Source of the DNA: Pectobacterium wasabiae CFBP 3304
GTDB taxonomy: Bacteria; Pseudomonadota; Gammaproteobacteria; Enterobacterales; Enterobacteriaceae
Direction: 5' to 3'
DNA: 64,000 bases
Assembly (NCBI RefSeq): GCF_001742185.1
Contig: NZ_CP015750.1
Span: 2,976,001 to 3,040,000 of the forward strand
Within the stretch, counting starts at the first letter, position 1. Every line of letters starts with the position of its first letter. Of this stretch, positions 34,339 through 44,038 are shown in pieces. Below the pieces are notes generated by a model. It had not been told where the DNA came from. It worked only from the letters and a program-made list of their open reading frames with translations, and made no database searches. The position numbers were made by a program, and so were the translations under genes.

Positions 34339-36428
34339 TGGCGACGCGCGGGTTGAAAAAGCCGCGCGGGCGTACCGTTACACTGGCATTTGGGCAAGGT
34401 ATTGTCGGGTTGGTCGGGCAACGTGCCGAGCCCATCAATCTGGCAGATGCTCGTGCGCATCCCAGCTTTAAATTCATCCCCGCGGTGAAAGAGCAACATT
34501 TCCGCTCTTTTCTTGGCGTTCCCATTATTTACCGTCGTCACCTGTTGGGCGTGCTGGTGGTTCAACAGCGTGAACATCGTCAGTTTGATAAAAACGAAGA
34601 GTCGTTCATGGTGACGCTGGCCACGCAGATGGCCGCGATCCTTTCCCTTTCGCAGATAAAAACGCTCTTCGGTCAATACCGTCAGACGCGCGTCAAGGCG
34701 CTGGTAGCTGCCCCTGGCGTGGCGATTGCCCCTGGCTGGCAGGATTGCACCCAGCCTTCTCTGGAACAGGTGTTTCCTGCATCGAGTTTGGACAGCGAGC
34801 GTGAACGCTCTCGCTTAACGCTGGCGTTAGAAGAGGCGACGGCGGAATTCCGTCGCTTCAGCAAGCGGTTTAGCGCCAGTGCGCAGAAAGAGAGCGCGGC
34901 GATTTTCGATTTGTACTCGCATTTGCTGAATGACGCGCGGCTCAAACGTGAATTATTTCAGGAAGTCGATGCAGGCAATGCCGCTGAGTGGGCCGTCAAA
35001 CTGGTGATCGAACGCTTTGCCGCGCAGTTTACCCATTTGCAGGATACTTATTTACGTGAGCGTGCTGGCGACCTGCGTGCGTTAGGGCAACGACTGCTGT
35101 TTCACCTCGACGATAATGCGCAAATCATGGGGCAGTGGCCTGAACGCTTTATCCTCGTGGCGGACGAATTAACGGCTACGTTGCTGGCAGAACTGCCGCC
35201 GGAGCGGTTAGCGGGCGTCGTTGTCTATGACGGTGCCGCCAATTCACATGCGGCGATCTTGGTGCGAGCCATGGGCATTCCGACGCTGGTTGGCGCGGAC
35301 ATTCAGCCTGACCTGCTGCATCAGCGTCAGCTTATCATTGACGGCTATCGCGGTGAGTTGCTCGTCGACCCTGAGCCGGTGTTGGTGCAGGAATACCAGC
35401 GCCTGCTGACGGAAGAAAATGAGCTGACTCGTCTAGCCGAAGGCGAGATGGAGCAGCCTGCCGTGCTGAAAAGCGGCGAACGCATTCAGGTTATGCTGAA
35501 TGCGGGCTTAAGTGCCGAACATGAAAAACGCTTTATCAATCAGGTTGATGGTGTTGGGCTGTACCGCACGGAAATCCCTTTTATGCTGCATAACGGGTTT
35601 CCGTCCGAAGATGAGCAAATGGCGCAATATCAAAGTATGTTGCAGCTTTATCCTACGCGCCCTGTGATGCTCCGCACGCTGGATATTGGTGCAGATAAGC
35701 CGTTACCTTATCTGCCTATCAGCGAGGAGAACCCGTGTCTTGGCTGGCGCGGCATTCGTATTACGCTCGATCAGCCTGAAATCTTTCTGATTCAGGCGCG
35801 TGCCATGCTGCGTGCTAATGCGCATATCGGCAATCTCAATATCCTGCTGCCGATGATCAGCAGTCTGGACGAAATCAGTGAAGCGCGCCGCCTGATCGAT
35901 CAGGCGGCAGGTGAGGTAGAGGAATTATTGGGCTTCCCGCAGCCCAAGCCGCGGATTGGGATCATGATTGAAGTGCCGTCGATGCTATTTCTGCTCCCTC
36001 ATCTGGCTTCACGTATCGATTTTGTTTCGGTTGGTACCAACGATCTGACGCAATATCTGCTGGCGGTGGATCGTAACAACGCCCACGTTGCATCGCTCTA
36101 TGACAGCCTTCATCCCTCGATGTTGCAGGCACTGAGGATGATCGCTGTCGAGTGCGAACGGCATAACATTCCGCTTTCCGTGTGCGGTGAAATGGCCGGG
36201 GAAGCGCTTGGCGCACTGCTATTGACCGGGCTGGGTTATCGTTCGCTCAGTATGAACGGACGCAGCGTGGCGCGAATTAAATACCTGCTGCGCCAAATTA
36301 CGCTGGCTGAGTCGCAGGCGTTGGTGCAGCAATTACTGAACGCACAGAGTGCGATGGAAGTCCGGCAGTGGGCGGCGATTTTCATGGAAGAGCGCGGGTT
36401 GGGCGGCTTGATTCGCGGCGGGCGCTAA
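34182..36428 (+). CDS. ptsP: Nitrogen PTS enzyme I (PtsP)
   Basis: The 748-residue protein has an N-terminal GAF domain (about 1-165), an enzyme I HPr-binding region, the phospho-His site [18 protein letters not shown], and a C-terminal PEP-binding barrel ([33 protein letters not shown]). It phosphorylates NPr in the nitrogen-related PTS. Full length. Confidence 0.97.
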   Translation: MLTRLREIVENVAATARLSDALDILVNETCQAMDTEVCSIYLADHDRQCYYLMATRGLKKPRGRTVTLAFGQGIVGLVGQRAEPINLADARAHPSFKFIPAVKEQHFRSFLGVPIIYRRHLLGVLVVQQREHRQFDKNEESFMVTLATQMAAILSLSQIKTLFGQYRQTRVKALVAAPGVAIAPGWQDCTQPSLEQVFPASSLDSERERSRLTLALEEATAEFRRFSKRFSASAQKESAAIFDLYSHLLNDARLKRELFQEVDAGNAAEWAVKLVIERFAAQFTHLQDTYLRERAGDLRALGQRLLFHLDDNAQIMGQWPERFILVADELTATLLAELPPERLAGVVVYDGAANSHAAILVRAMGIPTLVGADIQPDLLHQRQLIIDGYRGELLVDPEPVLVQEYQRLLTEENELTRLAEGEMEQPAVLKSGERIQVMLNAGLSAEHEKRFINQVDGVGLYRTEIPFMLHNGFPSEDEQMAQYQSMLQLYPTRPVMLRTLDIGADKPLPYLPISEENPCLGWRGIRITLDQPEIFLIQARAMLRANAHIGNLNILLPMISSLDEISEARRLIDQAAGEVEELLGFPQPKPRIGIMIEVPSMLFLLPHLASRIDFVSVGTNDLTQYLLAVDRNNAHVASLYDSLHPSMLQALRMIAVECERHNIPLSVCGEMAGEALGALLLTGLGYRSLSMNGRSVARIKYLLRQITLAESQALVQQLLNAQSAMEVRQWAAIFMEERGLGGLIRGGR

Positions 36429-36651
36429 TTTGTAGCGATGCAATTTTTACCGATACATCACTCTTTAATTGCGAATAAATGTTTAACGACGGCTCAATGT
36501 TTTACAGAACTTTTCCCGTGCAAGGTCAACGAGCACGGGTGCGTATGCTATGATTCGCCACCGCGGTTCGCAGGAACGGATTCATTCTCCTGCCTTTTGC
36601 CTATCAATGACGATCCCGAAAGCAGGGATAACACAATAAAATATGTGGTGA

Positions 36652-37521
36652 ATGATGACGACAAGCTATCTGGCGTTTCCTCAGTTTGATCCAGTGATTT
36701 TCTCAATTGGCCCGCTGGCGCTGCACTGGTATGGGCTGATGTATCTGGTGGGTTTTGTATTTGCCATGTGGTTGGCGGTGCGTCGGGCGAATAAACCAGG
36801 TAGCGGTTGGACCAAGGATGAAGTCGAAAATCTGCTGTATATGGGGTTCCTTGGGGTCTTCGTCGGCGGGCGACTGGGCTATGTTCTGTTTTATGCCTTC
36901 CCGTCATTTCTTGAAAACCCGCTCTATCTTTTCAAAGTCTGGGATGGCGGCATGTCGTTCCACGGCGGCTTGATGGGCGTTATCTGCGTCATGCTGTGGT
37001 TTGCTCACCGGACCAAACGCCATTTCTTCCAGGTCGCTGATTTTATTGCGCCTCTGATTCCTTTCGGACTCGGTGCTGGCCGTTTGGGCAACTTTATCAA
37101 CGGTGAACTGTGGGGACGTGTTACAACAGATACCCCGTGGGCCATGCTGTTTCCTGGTTCGCGCAGCGAAGATATGATGCTGGCCGTTAGCAACCCGCAA
37201 TGGCAGACGATTTTCAATCAGTACGGTATGCTACCGCGTCATCCTTCCCAACTGTATCAAATGATGCTGGAAGGTGTGGCTCTGTTTATCATTCTGAACC
37301 TCTTTATTCGTAAATCTCGGCCAATGGGCAGCGTGTCGGGGCTTTTCCTTATCTGCTACGGCATGTTCAGAATTATTACCGAATTCTTCCGTCAGCCGGA
37401 TGCGCAATTGGGTCTATTCGGTGACCTGTTCAGCATGGGACAAATCCTGTCGCTGCCAATGGTGATCGCCGGTGTTCTGATGATGGTCTGGGCTTATCGC
37501 CGTCAGCCTGCACAGCAATAA
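36652..37521 (+). CDS. lgt: Prolipoprotein diacylglyceryl transferase
   Basis: The 289-residue, seven-helix inner-membrane enzyme adds diacylglycerol to the lipobox Cys. Signature [18 protein letters not shown] contains the essential Arg. HGGLMGV and YGLMYLVGF are also present. The start may be 36652 or the adjacent ATG 36655, which matches E. coli MTSSYL. thyA follows by 36 bp. Confidence 0.97.
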   Translation: MMTTSYLAFPQFDPVIFSIGPLALHWYGLMYLVGFVFAMWLAVRRANKPGSGWTKDEVENLLYMGFLGVFVGGRLGYVLFYAFPSFLENPLYLFKVWDGGMSFHGGLMGVICVMLWFAHRTKRHFFQVADFIAPLIPFGLGAGRLGNFINGELWGRVTTDTPWAMLFPGSRSEDMMLAVSNPQWQTIFNQYGMLPRHPSQLYQMMLEGVALFIILNLFIRKSRPMGSVSGLFLICYGMFRIITEFFRQPDAQLGLFGDLFSMGQILSLPMVIAGVLMMVWAYRRQPAQQ

Positions 37522-37557
37522 TCCGCTGTCCTTCTTTAATATTTGTGGTGAGGTAGT

Positions 37558-38352
37558 ATGAAACAGTATCTGGATCTGATGAACAAAGTGCTTGAAGAAG
37601 GCACGCCGAAGGCCGACCGTACCGGCACGGGTACGCGTTCCATTTTCGGTCATCAGATGCGTTTCAACTTGCAGGACGGATTTCCGCTGGTTACCACCAA
37701 AAAATGCCACCTGCGTTCGATTATCCATGAACTGCTCTGGTTCCTTAATGGCGATACCAATGTTGCTTATCTGAATGAAAATAAAGTCAGCATTTGGGAC
37801 GAATGGGCAGATGAGAACGGTGATTTGGGACCGGTTTATGGCAAGCAGTGGCGTTCGTGGGGGGCGGCTGATGGTCGTCAGATCGACCAACTGAAGAATG
37901 TTCTGACCCAGTTGAGACAAGATCCAGATTCTCGCCGTATCATCGTTTCTGCCTGGAACGTGGGTGAGCTGGACAAAATGGCGTTGGCACCATGCCACGC
38001 GTTTTTCCAGTTCTACGTGGCAGATGGCAAACTCTCTTGCCAACTTTATCAGCGTTCATGCGATATCTTCCTCGGCTTGCCGTTCAACATCGCCAGCTAT
38101 GCGTTGCTGGTACATATGGTGGCGCAGCAGTGTGATTTGGACGTTGGTGATTTTGTCTGGACTGGTGGCGACACGCATTTGTACAACAACCATATGGAAC
38201 AGACGCATTTACAGTTGAGCCGTGAACCGCGCACGTTGCCTAAACTGGTGATTAAGCGCCGCCCCGATACGTTGTTCGACTATCGCTTCGACGATTTTGA
38301 AATCGAGGGATACGATCCGCATCCCGCCATCAAAGCGCCAGTTGCGATCTAA
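37558..38352 (+). CDS. thyA: Thymidylate synthase
   Basis: The 264-residue enzyme methylates dUMP with methylene-tetrahydrofolate. It has the catalytic Cys in [32 protein letters not shown] and C-terminal PVAI, and matches E. coli ThyA in length. Part of the lgt-thyA operon. Confidence 0.98.
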   Translation: MKQYLDLMNKVLEEGTPKADRTGTGTRSIFGHQMRFNLQDGFPLVTTKKCHLRSIIHELLWFLNGDTNVAYLNENKVSIWDEWADENGDLGPVYGKQWRSWGAADGRQIDQLKNVLTQLRQDPDSRRIIVSAWNVGELDKMALAPCHAFFQFYVADGKLSCQLYQRSCDIFLGLPFNIASYALLVHMVAQQCDLDVGDFVWTGGDTHLYNNHMEQTHLQLSREPRTLPKLVIKRRPDTLFDYRFDDFEIEGYDPHPAIKAPVAI

Positions 38353-38371
38353 AGCCTTCCACCGTTTCTCA

Positions 38372-38396
38372 GGGCCGCGTAATGCGGCCCTTTTTG
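38372..38396 (+). terminator. Rho-independent terminator after thyA
   Basis: GGGCCGC-GTAAT-GCGGCCC is followed by TTTTTG, 20 bp after the thyA stop. Confidence 0.88.
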
Positions 38397-38526
38397 TTTC
38401 CTTGTTTTCCCTATCTCCCCGCACGCTTTTTCTATTGTTACATCATTGCAGTAAAACATTGCGAGCCGCCGCGAATAACGCCATTAACACGCTGTTTTTA
38501 TTGATATAACTAATTATCCTGATGCC

Positions 38527-39030
38527 ATGAAAATAAGGAATCGACAACAGCGGGGGTTTACCTTGCTTGAATTAATGGTGGTGCTGACGATCGTGGCGCT
38601 GATAGCGGGCGGCGGCCTGCATGGCTGGGTTCAGTATCAGCAGGCAATCCGTCTGGAACAGAGTGCGCAGCAACTGCTGGACTTCCTGGGGCGGGTTCAA
38701 GCAAATGCCTATTGGCATAACGAAACCCAGACCGTGAGGCTTCAACAACAGGGGGCGCTATGGTGCATAGTGGTTAGTCAGAGTGAAAAACAGGTCGAGG
38801 ATGTGTGCCGTGAGAACCACCCTAGGCAGTTTGTTCGCCGTTCTCAGGATGTGGTGCTGGCAACGTTCACAAGTAATGTTTTTACGTTCTTTGGCTTGCG
38901 TAACGCCGCACAAGCTGGGCACATCTCGTTGTCGAATGCTGCGGGGAAACTGCGTCTTGTTATCTCAGTGAGGGGACGTATGCGTCTGTGCAGTGAGTCG
39001 CAGGTTGTCTTGGCGATTCCCTTATGTTGA
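38527..39030 (+). CDS. ppdA: Type II/IV pseudopilin-like protein PpdA
   Basis: The 167-residue protein has the prepilin leader MKIRNRQQRG with cleavage before FTLLELMVVLTIVALI, followed by one long hydrophobic helix. First of four minor-pilin-like genes upstream of recC. Probably processed by a prepilin peptidase and part of a pilus-like fibre; function in enterobacteria is poorly defined. Confidence 0.92.
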   Translation: MKIRNRQQRGFTLLELMVVLTIVALIAGGGLHGWVQYQQAIRLEQSAQQLLDFLGRVQANAYWHNETQTVRLQQQGALWCIVVSQSEKQVEDVCRENHPRQFVRRSQDVVLATFTSNVFTFFGLRNAAQAGHISLSNAAGKLRLVISVRGRMRLCSESQVVLAIPLC

Positions 39031-39665
39031 AACAGATCGTGTTGAAGCCGAACGTGTTAAGGAAAACAGCGTTGAGGCAAGCAGGGGCTGGGCGTGAACA
39101 GCGCGGCTTCACACTGCCGGAAATCCTGCTGGCATTGAGCTTAGGCAGCCTGATTATGCTATCGGCGGCACAGTTGTACCCGCTGTTACGCAGCCAAAGT
39201 CAGGACAGCACACAGCGTGTTCGGCTGGAGCAACTATTCAGTCAGGTAGCGATGGGAATTGAGAAAGACATCCGGCGGGCCGGTTTCTGTGCGGGCTCGT
39301 GTCAGGGAAAGGCGATCAGCATCGGGAATTACCCGGGAGAGACGGAAAACAGTTGTCTGAATGTCTCCTACGATCTGAACCGAAATGGCGTTTGGGATGG
39401 TGGAGAACAGCAGGATGCGGAATCTTTTGGTTATCGCTTGCGTGGTCGGTCGCTGGAGATTCAGAGTGGTGCACATAACTGTCAGGGCGACAGATGGGAG
39501 AGGCTGTTTGATCCGCAGGAGGTCGTGCTCACGGTGTTCCAGTTACAGCATCTGGCTGCGCAAAATGGTGTGGCGTTGTACGAATTACAACTGGCTGGCT
39601 ATTGGGCTAAACGCCCTGCCGTTCGGCAGCATATTACCCGCCTGATACTGGGACGTAACCAATGA
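39024..39665 (+). CDS. ppdB: Pseudopilin-like protein PpdB
   Basis: The 213-residue protein has a prepilin motif GFTLPEILLALSLGSLIMLS (Glu+5 conserved) and a soluble domain with several cysteines (CAGSCQG). It overlaps ppdA by 7 nt, so translation is coupled. A minor pilin like GspJ/PilW in type. Confidence 0.9.
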   Translation: MLKQIVLKPNVLRKTALRQAGAGREQRGFTLPEILLALSLGSLIMLSAAQLYPLLRSQSQDSTQRVRLEQLFSQVAMGIEKDIRRAGFCAGSCQGKAISIGNYPGETENSCLNVSYDLNRNGVWDGGEQQDAESFGYRLRGRSLEIQSGAHNCQGDRWERLFDPQEVVLTVFQLQHLAAQNGVALYELQLAGYWAKRPAVRQHITRLILGRNQ

Positions 39666-40117
39666 AGAAAGGATCGCAAAAGGGAAGCGGCACACTGGCG
39701 ATGGTGATGTTGATCGCCATTATCGGCCTGTTGTTGATGTCCGGTTTGCAGCGCCAGCTTGATGCTACCATTCAGGTGGGGAGCGATGAGCGACATTATC
39801 TGCGTGCCTTCAATCAGGCATTGTCTTCGCTGAACTGGGCAAGAGGGCAGCAGTGGAACACGATAAAGGAAAGCTGGCAGTGTCAGCAATTGCCGGCAGA
39901 ACAACTCGTGGTGTGTTTGCGAATGGCCTCTGATGGGACGCAAGGATTATTGCGTGGTGAAGGGACACTCCCCGCTTCGGCGTGGCCGTTGAGGTTGTAC
40001 CAACGTGTGTCATTTTCGGCGCTGTCGCCGGGTCAGATTGCGATTCGGCCATTGGGTAACGGTTGGCTGGACTTTTGCCCTGATAAGGACGTAACACGCT
40101 GTGATGCAACGGAATAG
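39662..40117 (+). CDS. ygdB: YgdB, minor-pilin-like protein
   Basis: The 151-residue protein starts MKKGSQKGSGTLAMVMLIAI. It has a single N-terminal helix after a short basic leader, with GSGTLAMV in place of the usual GFTLxE, like PilX/GspK-type minor pilins. It overlaps ppdB by 4 nt (ATGA). Confidence 0.88.
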   Translation: MKKGSQKGSGTLAMVMLIAIIGLLLMSGLQRQLDATIQVGSDERHYLRAFNQALSSLNWARGQQWNTIKESWQCQQLPAEQLVVCLRMASDGTQGLLRGEGTLPASAWPLRLYQRVSFSALSPGQIAIRPLGNGWLDFCPDKDVTRCDATE

Positions 40118-40496
40118 TGTAGTGAATAACAGATTCGTGAATCATCAATCCGGTTTTAGCCTGCTGGAGACGCTCGTGGCGGCGCTGCTATTTGCCATAT
40201 CACTGATGGGATTACTGCAATATCACCAGATCTTACAACAGTCATTTCAGCACCAGTTGCAGCAGCGTCAGGCCTGGCGGTTTGCGATGCAGCAGTTGGA
40301 GGCTTATGAAGCAGGTATGCCGTATCATCCGTCAGAGCCTGATAATATTACGCCCCTTTCGAGTAAAAACTGGCAGTTTAGTCTGTCAGAGCAGTTGCAG
40401 AGCGGCGAATGCCGTCTGGTAACGGTAAGGGTCATGACGCCACGTCGCTATCAGGCTACACTGAACCGTTGGTTTTGCCAGCCATCGCCTGTTTAG
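40104..40496 (+). CDS. ppdC: Pseudopilin-like protein PpdC
   Basis: About 130 residues. Prepilin motif SGFSLLETLVAALLFAISLM is preceded by a short polar leader. A GTG directly before ATG 40104 could add one residue. It overlaps ygdB by 14 nt. Last of the pilin-like set before recC, as in E. coli. Confidence 0.9.
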   Translation: MQRNSVVNNRFVNHQSGFSLLETLVAALLFAISLMGLLQYHQILQQSFQHQLQQRQAWRFAMQQLEAYEAGMPYHPSEPDNITPLSSKNWQFSLSEQLQSGECRLVTVRVMTPRRYQATLNRWFCQPSPV

Positions 40497-40554
40497 TCGG
40501 TGTGTGAGTTAACTATGCATTATAAATCGTAAGCCGCGGCAAGCAGGAGACAGA

Positions 40555-43500
40555 ATGTTTAGAATCTATCACTCCAATCAGTTGGATATCTTGAAAGAAC
40601 TGATGGTTGAGCTGATAAAACGTCAGCCACTTGCGGACCCCTTCCAGCAGGAAGTGATTTTGGTGCAAAGCCCAGGGATGGCGCAGTGGTTGCAAATTGA
40701 ACTGGCTGGGGATTTTGGTATTGCTGCCAACATTCAATTCCCGTTGCCCGGTGTTTTCTTGTGGAATATGTGTCGCCATGTGCTGTCGGATATTCCAAAA
40801 GAAAGCGCCTTTAGCAAGGGTGCGATGACGTGGAAGCTCATGCATTTGCTGCCTGATTTACTGGAACAGCCTGATTTTGCGGCGCTCAATCACTATTTGC
40901 AGGATGATGAGAACCAGCGCAAGCTGCATCAGTTGGCCGGGCGCGTGGCGGATCTTTTCGATCAATATCTGATTTATCGCCCCGAGTGGATTAAAGCATG
41001 GCAAGAGGGGAAACAGGTTGACGATCTCGGTGGTAACCAACTGTGGCAGTCGGCGCTGTGGCGTGCGCTGGTGGATTACACGCGCGAATTGGCGCAGCCC
41101 GAATGGCACCATGCGATTCTGTACCAACGGTTTATTAATGCGCTAGAGCAGGAAAAAACATGCCCGAAAGGCCTGCCGCCACGCGTTTTTATTTGCGGTA
41201 TTTCGGCACTCCCCCCCATCTATTTACAGGCGCTGAATGCGCTGGCGCAGCACATTGATGTGCATCTGTTATTTACCAATCCCTGTCGCCATTACTGGAG
41301 TGACATTCAGGATTATAAATTTCTGGCGAAGCTAAAAGCCCGCAACCGTCGTATACACTGCTTTGATAGCGAACAGACTGATGAAACTCGCCCGTTGTTT
41401 CGCGATCTCTCACAGGCGGAAATGCTGTTCAATGACGACGGTAAACAGTCGATTAATAACCCGTTACTGGCATCGTGGGGCAAACTGGGGCGAGATAACC
41501 TTTATCTGCTAGCTGAGCTCGATAATGTGCAGGAGATCGATGCCTTTGTTGAATCGGATGGTGAAAATCTACTGCAAACTTTGCAGCGCGATATTCTTGA
41601 ATTGGAAGATCGCGCAGTGGTAGCCGTTAGCCATGAGACTCAAAACACCAGCACGCAAAAGCGCCTGCTACTACTCGACGATCGCTCGGTTGATTTTCAC
41701 GCTTGCCATAGTCCACAACGTGAGGTTGAAGTGCTTCACGATCGGCTGTTGGCGATGATGGCGGACGATCCTGAGTTGATGCCGCGTGATGTCATTGTGA
41801 TGATGGCGGATATCGATAGCTATACGCCGTTTATTCAGGCGGTATTTGGCAATGCGCCGGATAACCGCTACCTACCTTTTGCCATATCTGACCAGCGTGC
41901 GCGACATGCGCATCCCGCATTGCAGGCGGTGATCAGCCTGCTGGATTTACCCACAAGCCGTTTTACGGCGGAACAGGTTCTGGCATTGCTTGAAGTGCCT
42001 GCACTGGCTGCCCGTTTCGGTATTCAGGAAGAAGGGTTACGACGTCTGCGCCTGTGGGTGGTGGAGTCGGGTGTACGTTGGGGGTTGGATGATGACAACG
42101 TGCGCGATCTTATGTTGCCACCAACAGGCCAGCATACGTGGCGTTTTGGCTTGACGAGAATGCTGCTGGGCTATGCGATGGACAGCCGGGTCGGCGATTG
42201 GCAGGGGGTGCTGCCTTACGATGAATCCAGCGGTTTGATTGCAGAGTTGGCCGGTCAACTGGCTGAACTGCTGATGCAGATCCATCAATGGCGTCAGCGT
42301 CTGTCTCAACCGCGTGTGCTTGTCGATTGGCTACCGCTCTGTCGAGAACTGATCGAAACCTTCTTTGATGCTGACAGCGAGACTGAAGCCGCGCTGGCAT
42401 TGGTTGAAAAGCAGTGGCAATACGTGATTAGCATGGGCACGATGGCTCGTTATCCGCAGCAGGTGCCGATTTCCCGACTACGTGATGAACTGTCACGGCG
42501 TCTCGATCAGGAGCGACTTAGCCAGCGATTTTTGGCCGGATCTATCAATTTCTGTACGCTGATGCCTATGCGTTCTATTCCGTTTAAGGTCGTGTGTTTA
42601 TTGGGCATGAATGATGGCGTTTACCCACGAACGCTACCGCCGCTTGGGTTCGATCTGATGGGGCGAAAAATCAAACGTGGTGACCGTAGCCGACGTGACG
42701 ATGATCGCTACCTATTTCTTGAGGCGCTCTTGTCGGCACAGCGCAAGCTTTATATCAGCTATATCGGGCGCTCGATCCAAGATAATACGCGCCGCTATCC
42801 TTCTGTATTGGTCAGCGAACTGACGGAGTATATCGCACAGAGTTACGTCCTGCCGGGTGATGAAGCGCTGGATATCGATAGCAGCGCGGAGCGTGTTGTG
42901 AAGCATCTCTGCCGCGAGCATAGCCGCATGCCTTTTGATGCGAATAATTTTCTGCCGGTGCCACAGCCGTTGAGCTTTGCGGCAGAATGGTTAGCGGCGG
43001 CGAACCGAAAAGGGGAAGCCCAGCCTGATTTTGATCGTGAAGCGCTCTCGGAAAGAACGAGTGATCGCAGTGTCAGTTTGGACGATTTGAAGCGTTTCTA
43101 TCGTCACCCTGTTCGAGCCTTCTTTCAACTGCGGCTTGGCGTGAGTTTTATGCTGCACAGCGACGAACTGTTGGATGAAGAACCCTTTGTGGTTGATAAC
43201 CTTAACCGCTATCAATTGAATAGTGAACTGCTTAACACCTTGATTAATGAAGGTGATACGGAAAAACTGTATCGTCGCGCCAGAGCCGCAGGCGAGCTGC
43301 CCTATGGGGCATTCGGTGAAATTTACTGGCAGGAACAACAGCAGGATATGGCGCAACTGGCTGCGCGTGTGCGTGATGAGCTAACGCCAACGCTGTCGGT
43401 GAGTCGGGAAGTAGACATTATCCTTGACGGCGTGCGCGTCAGCGGTTGGCTGAATCAGGTACAGCCGGATGGTTTGCTGCGTTGGCGTCCAGGTACGCTT

Positions 43501-43953
43501 TCTATGAAAGACGGAATTACGCTGTGGTTGGAACATTTGGCTTACTGTGCCGCGGGCGGGCAGGGCGAAAGTCGGCTGTATGGGCGGGAAGACACTGCGT
43601 GGCGCTTTGCTGCCTTGTCGGAAGCGCAGGCCAGAGAACACCTGAGCGTCATGCTGGATGGATATCGTCAGGGAATGAGTAAGCCGCTATTACTGCTCAA
43701 TAAAGCAGGGAGTGCGTGGTTAGCTGAATGTTATGATCGTGAAAGTGATAGCCTGCGGTCGGATGAGGAGACGCAGAACAAAGCGCGTGCCCGCTTGCTG
43801 CAAGCCTGGCAGGGCAATATGGGAATGCGGGGCGAAGGCGAAGATTATTACCTGCAACGTATTGTTCGTGAATTGGATGAAAAACGAATGAATGAAGTGG
43901 TTGAAGCGGCACAAATCTGGCTACTGCCACCGTTCCGCTCTAATCTGGCTTGA
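40555..43953 (+). CDS. recC: Exonuclease V gamma subunit RecC
   Basis: The 1132-residue subunit of RecBCD begins MFRIYHSNQLDILKELMVEL, as in E. coli. It contains PGMAQWLQIELA and VCLLGMNDGVYPRTLPPLGF. RecC holds inactive helicase folds and recognises Chi. AGGAGA precedes the ATG. Confidence 0.97.
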   Translation: MFRIYHSNQLDILKELMVELIKRQPLADPFQQEVILVQSPGMAQWLQIELAGDFGIAANIQFPLPGVFLWNMCRHVLSDIPKESAFSKGAMTWKLMHLLPDLLEQPDFAALNHYLQDDENQRKLHQLAGRVADLFDQYLIYRPEWIKAWQEGKQVDDLGGNQLWQSALWRALVDYTRELAQPEWHHAILYQRFINALEQEKTCPKGLPPRVFICGISALPPIYLQALNALAQHIDVHLLFTNPCRHYWSDIQDYKFLAKLKARNRRIHCFDSEQTDETRPLFRDLSQAEMLFNDDGKQSINNPLLASWGKLGRDNLYLLAELDNVQEIDAFVESDGENLLQTLQRDILELEDRAVVAVSHETQNTSTQKRLLLLDDRSVDFHACHSPQREVEVLHDRLLAMMADDPELMPRDVIVMMADIDSYTPFIQAVFGNAPDNRYLPFAISDQRARHAHPALQAVISLLDLPTSRFTAEQVLALLEVPALAARFGIQEEGLRRLRLWVVESGVRWGLDDDNVRDLMLPPTGQHTWRFGLTRMLLGYAMDSRVGDWQGVLPYDESSGLIAELAGQLAELLMQIHQWRQRLSQPRVLVDWLPLCRELIETFFDADSETEAALALVEKQWQYVISMGTMARYPQQVPISRLRDELSRRLDQERLSQRFLAGSINFCTLMPMRSIPFKVVCLLGMNDGVYPRTLPPLGFDLMGRKIKRGDRSRRDDDRYLFLEALLSAQRKLYISYIGRSIQDNTRRYPSVLVSELTEYIAQSYVLPGDEALDIDSSAERVVKHLCREHSRMPFDANNFLPVPQPLSFAAEWLAAANRKGEAQPDFDREALSERTSDRSVSLDDLKRFYRHPVRAFFQLRLGVSFMLHSDELLDEEPFVVDNLNRYQLNSELLNTLINEGDTEKLYRRARAAGELPYGAFGEIYWQEQQQDMAQLAARVRDELTPTLSVSREVDIILDGVRVSGWLNQVQPDGLLRWRPGTLSMKDGITLWLEHLAYCAAGGQGESRLYGREDTAWRFAALSEAQAREHLSVMLDGYRQGMSKPLLLLNKAGSAWLAECYDRESDSLRSDEETQNKARARLLQAWQGNMGMRGEGEDYYLQRIVRELDEKRMNEVVEAAQIWLLPPFRSNLA

Positions 43954-44038
43954 TAAGCTGGTTTTGAAGAGATTTCGAGGTGCGAAAAGATAACGCACTG
44001 CAACGTGAAAAGTGATGGATATGAGGTTGGAGAATTGC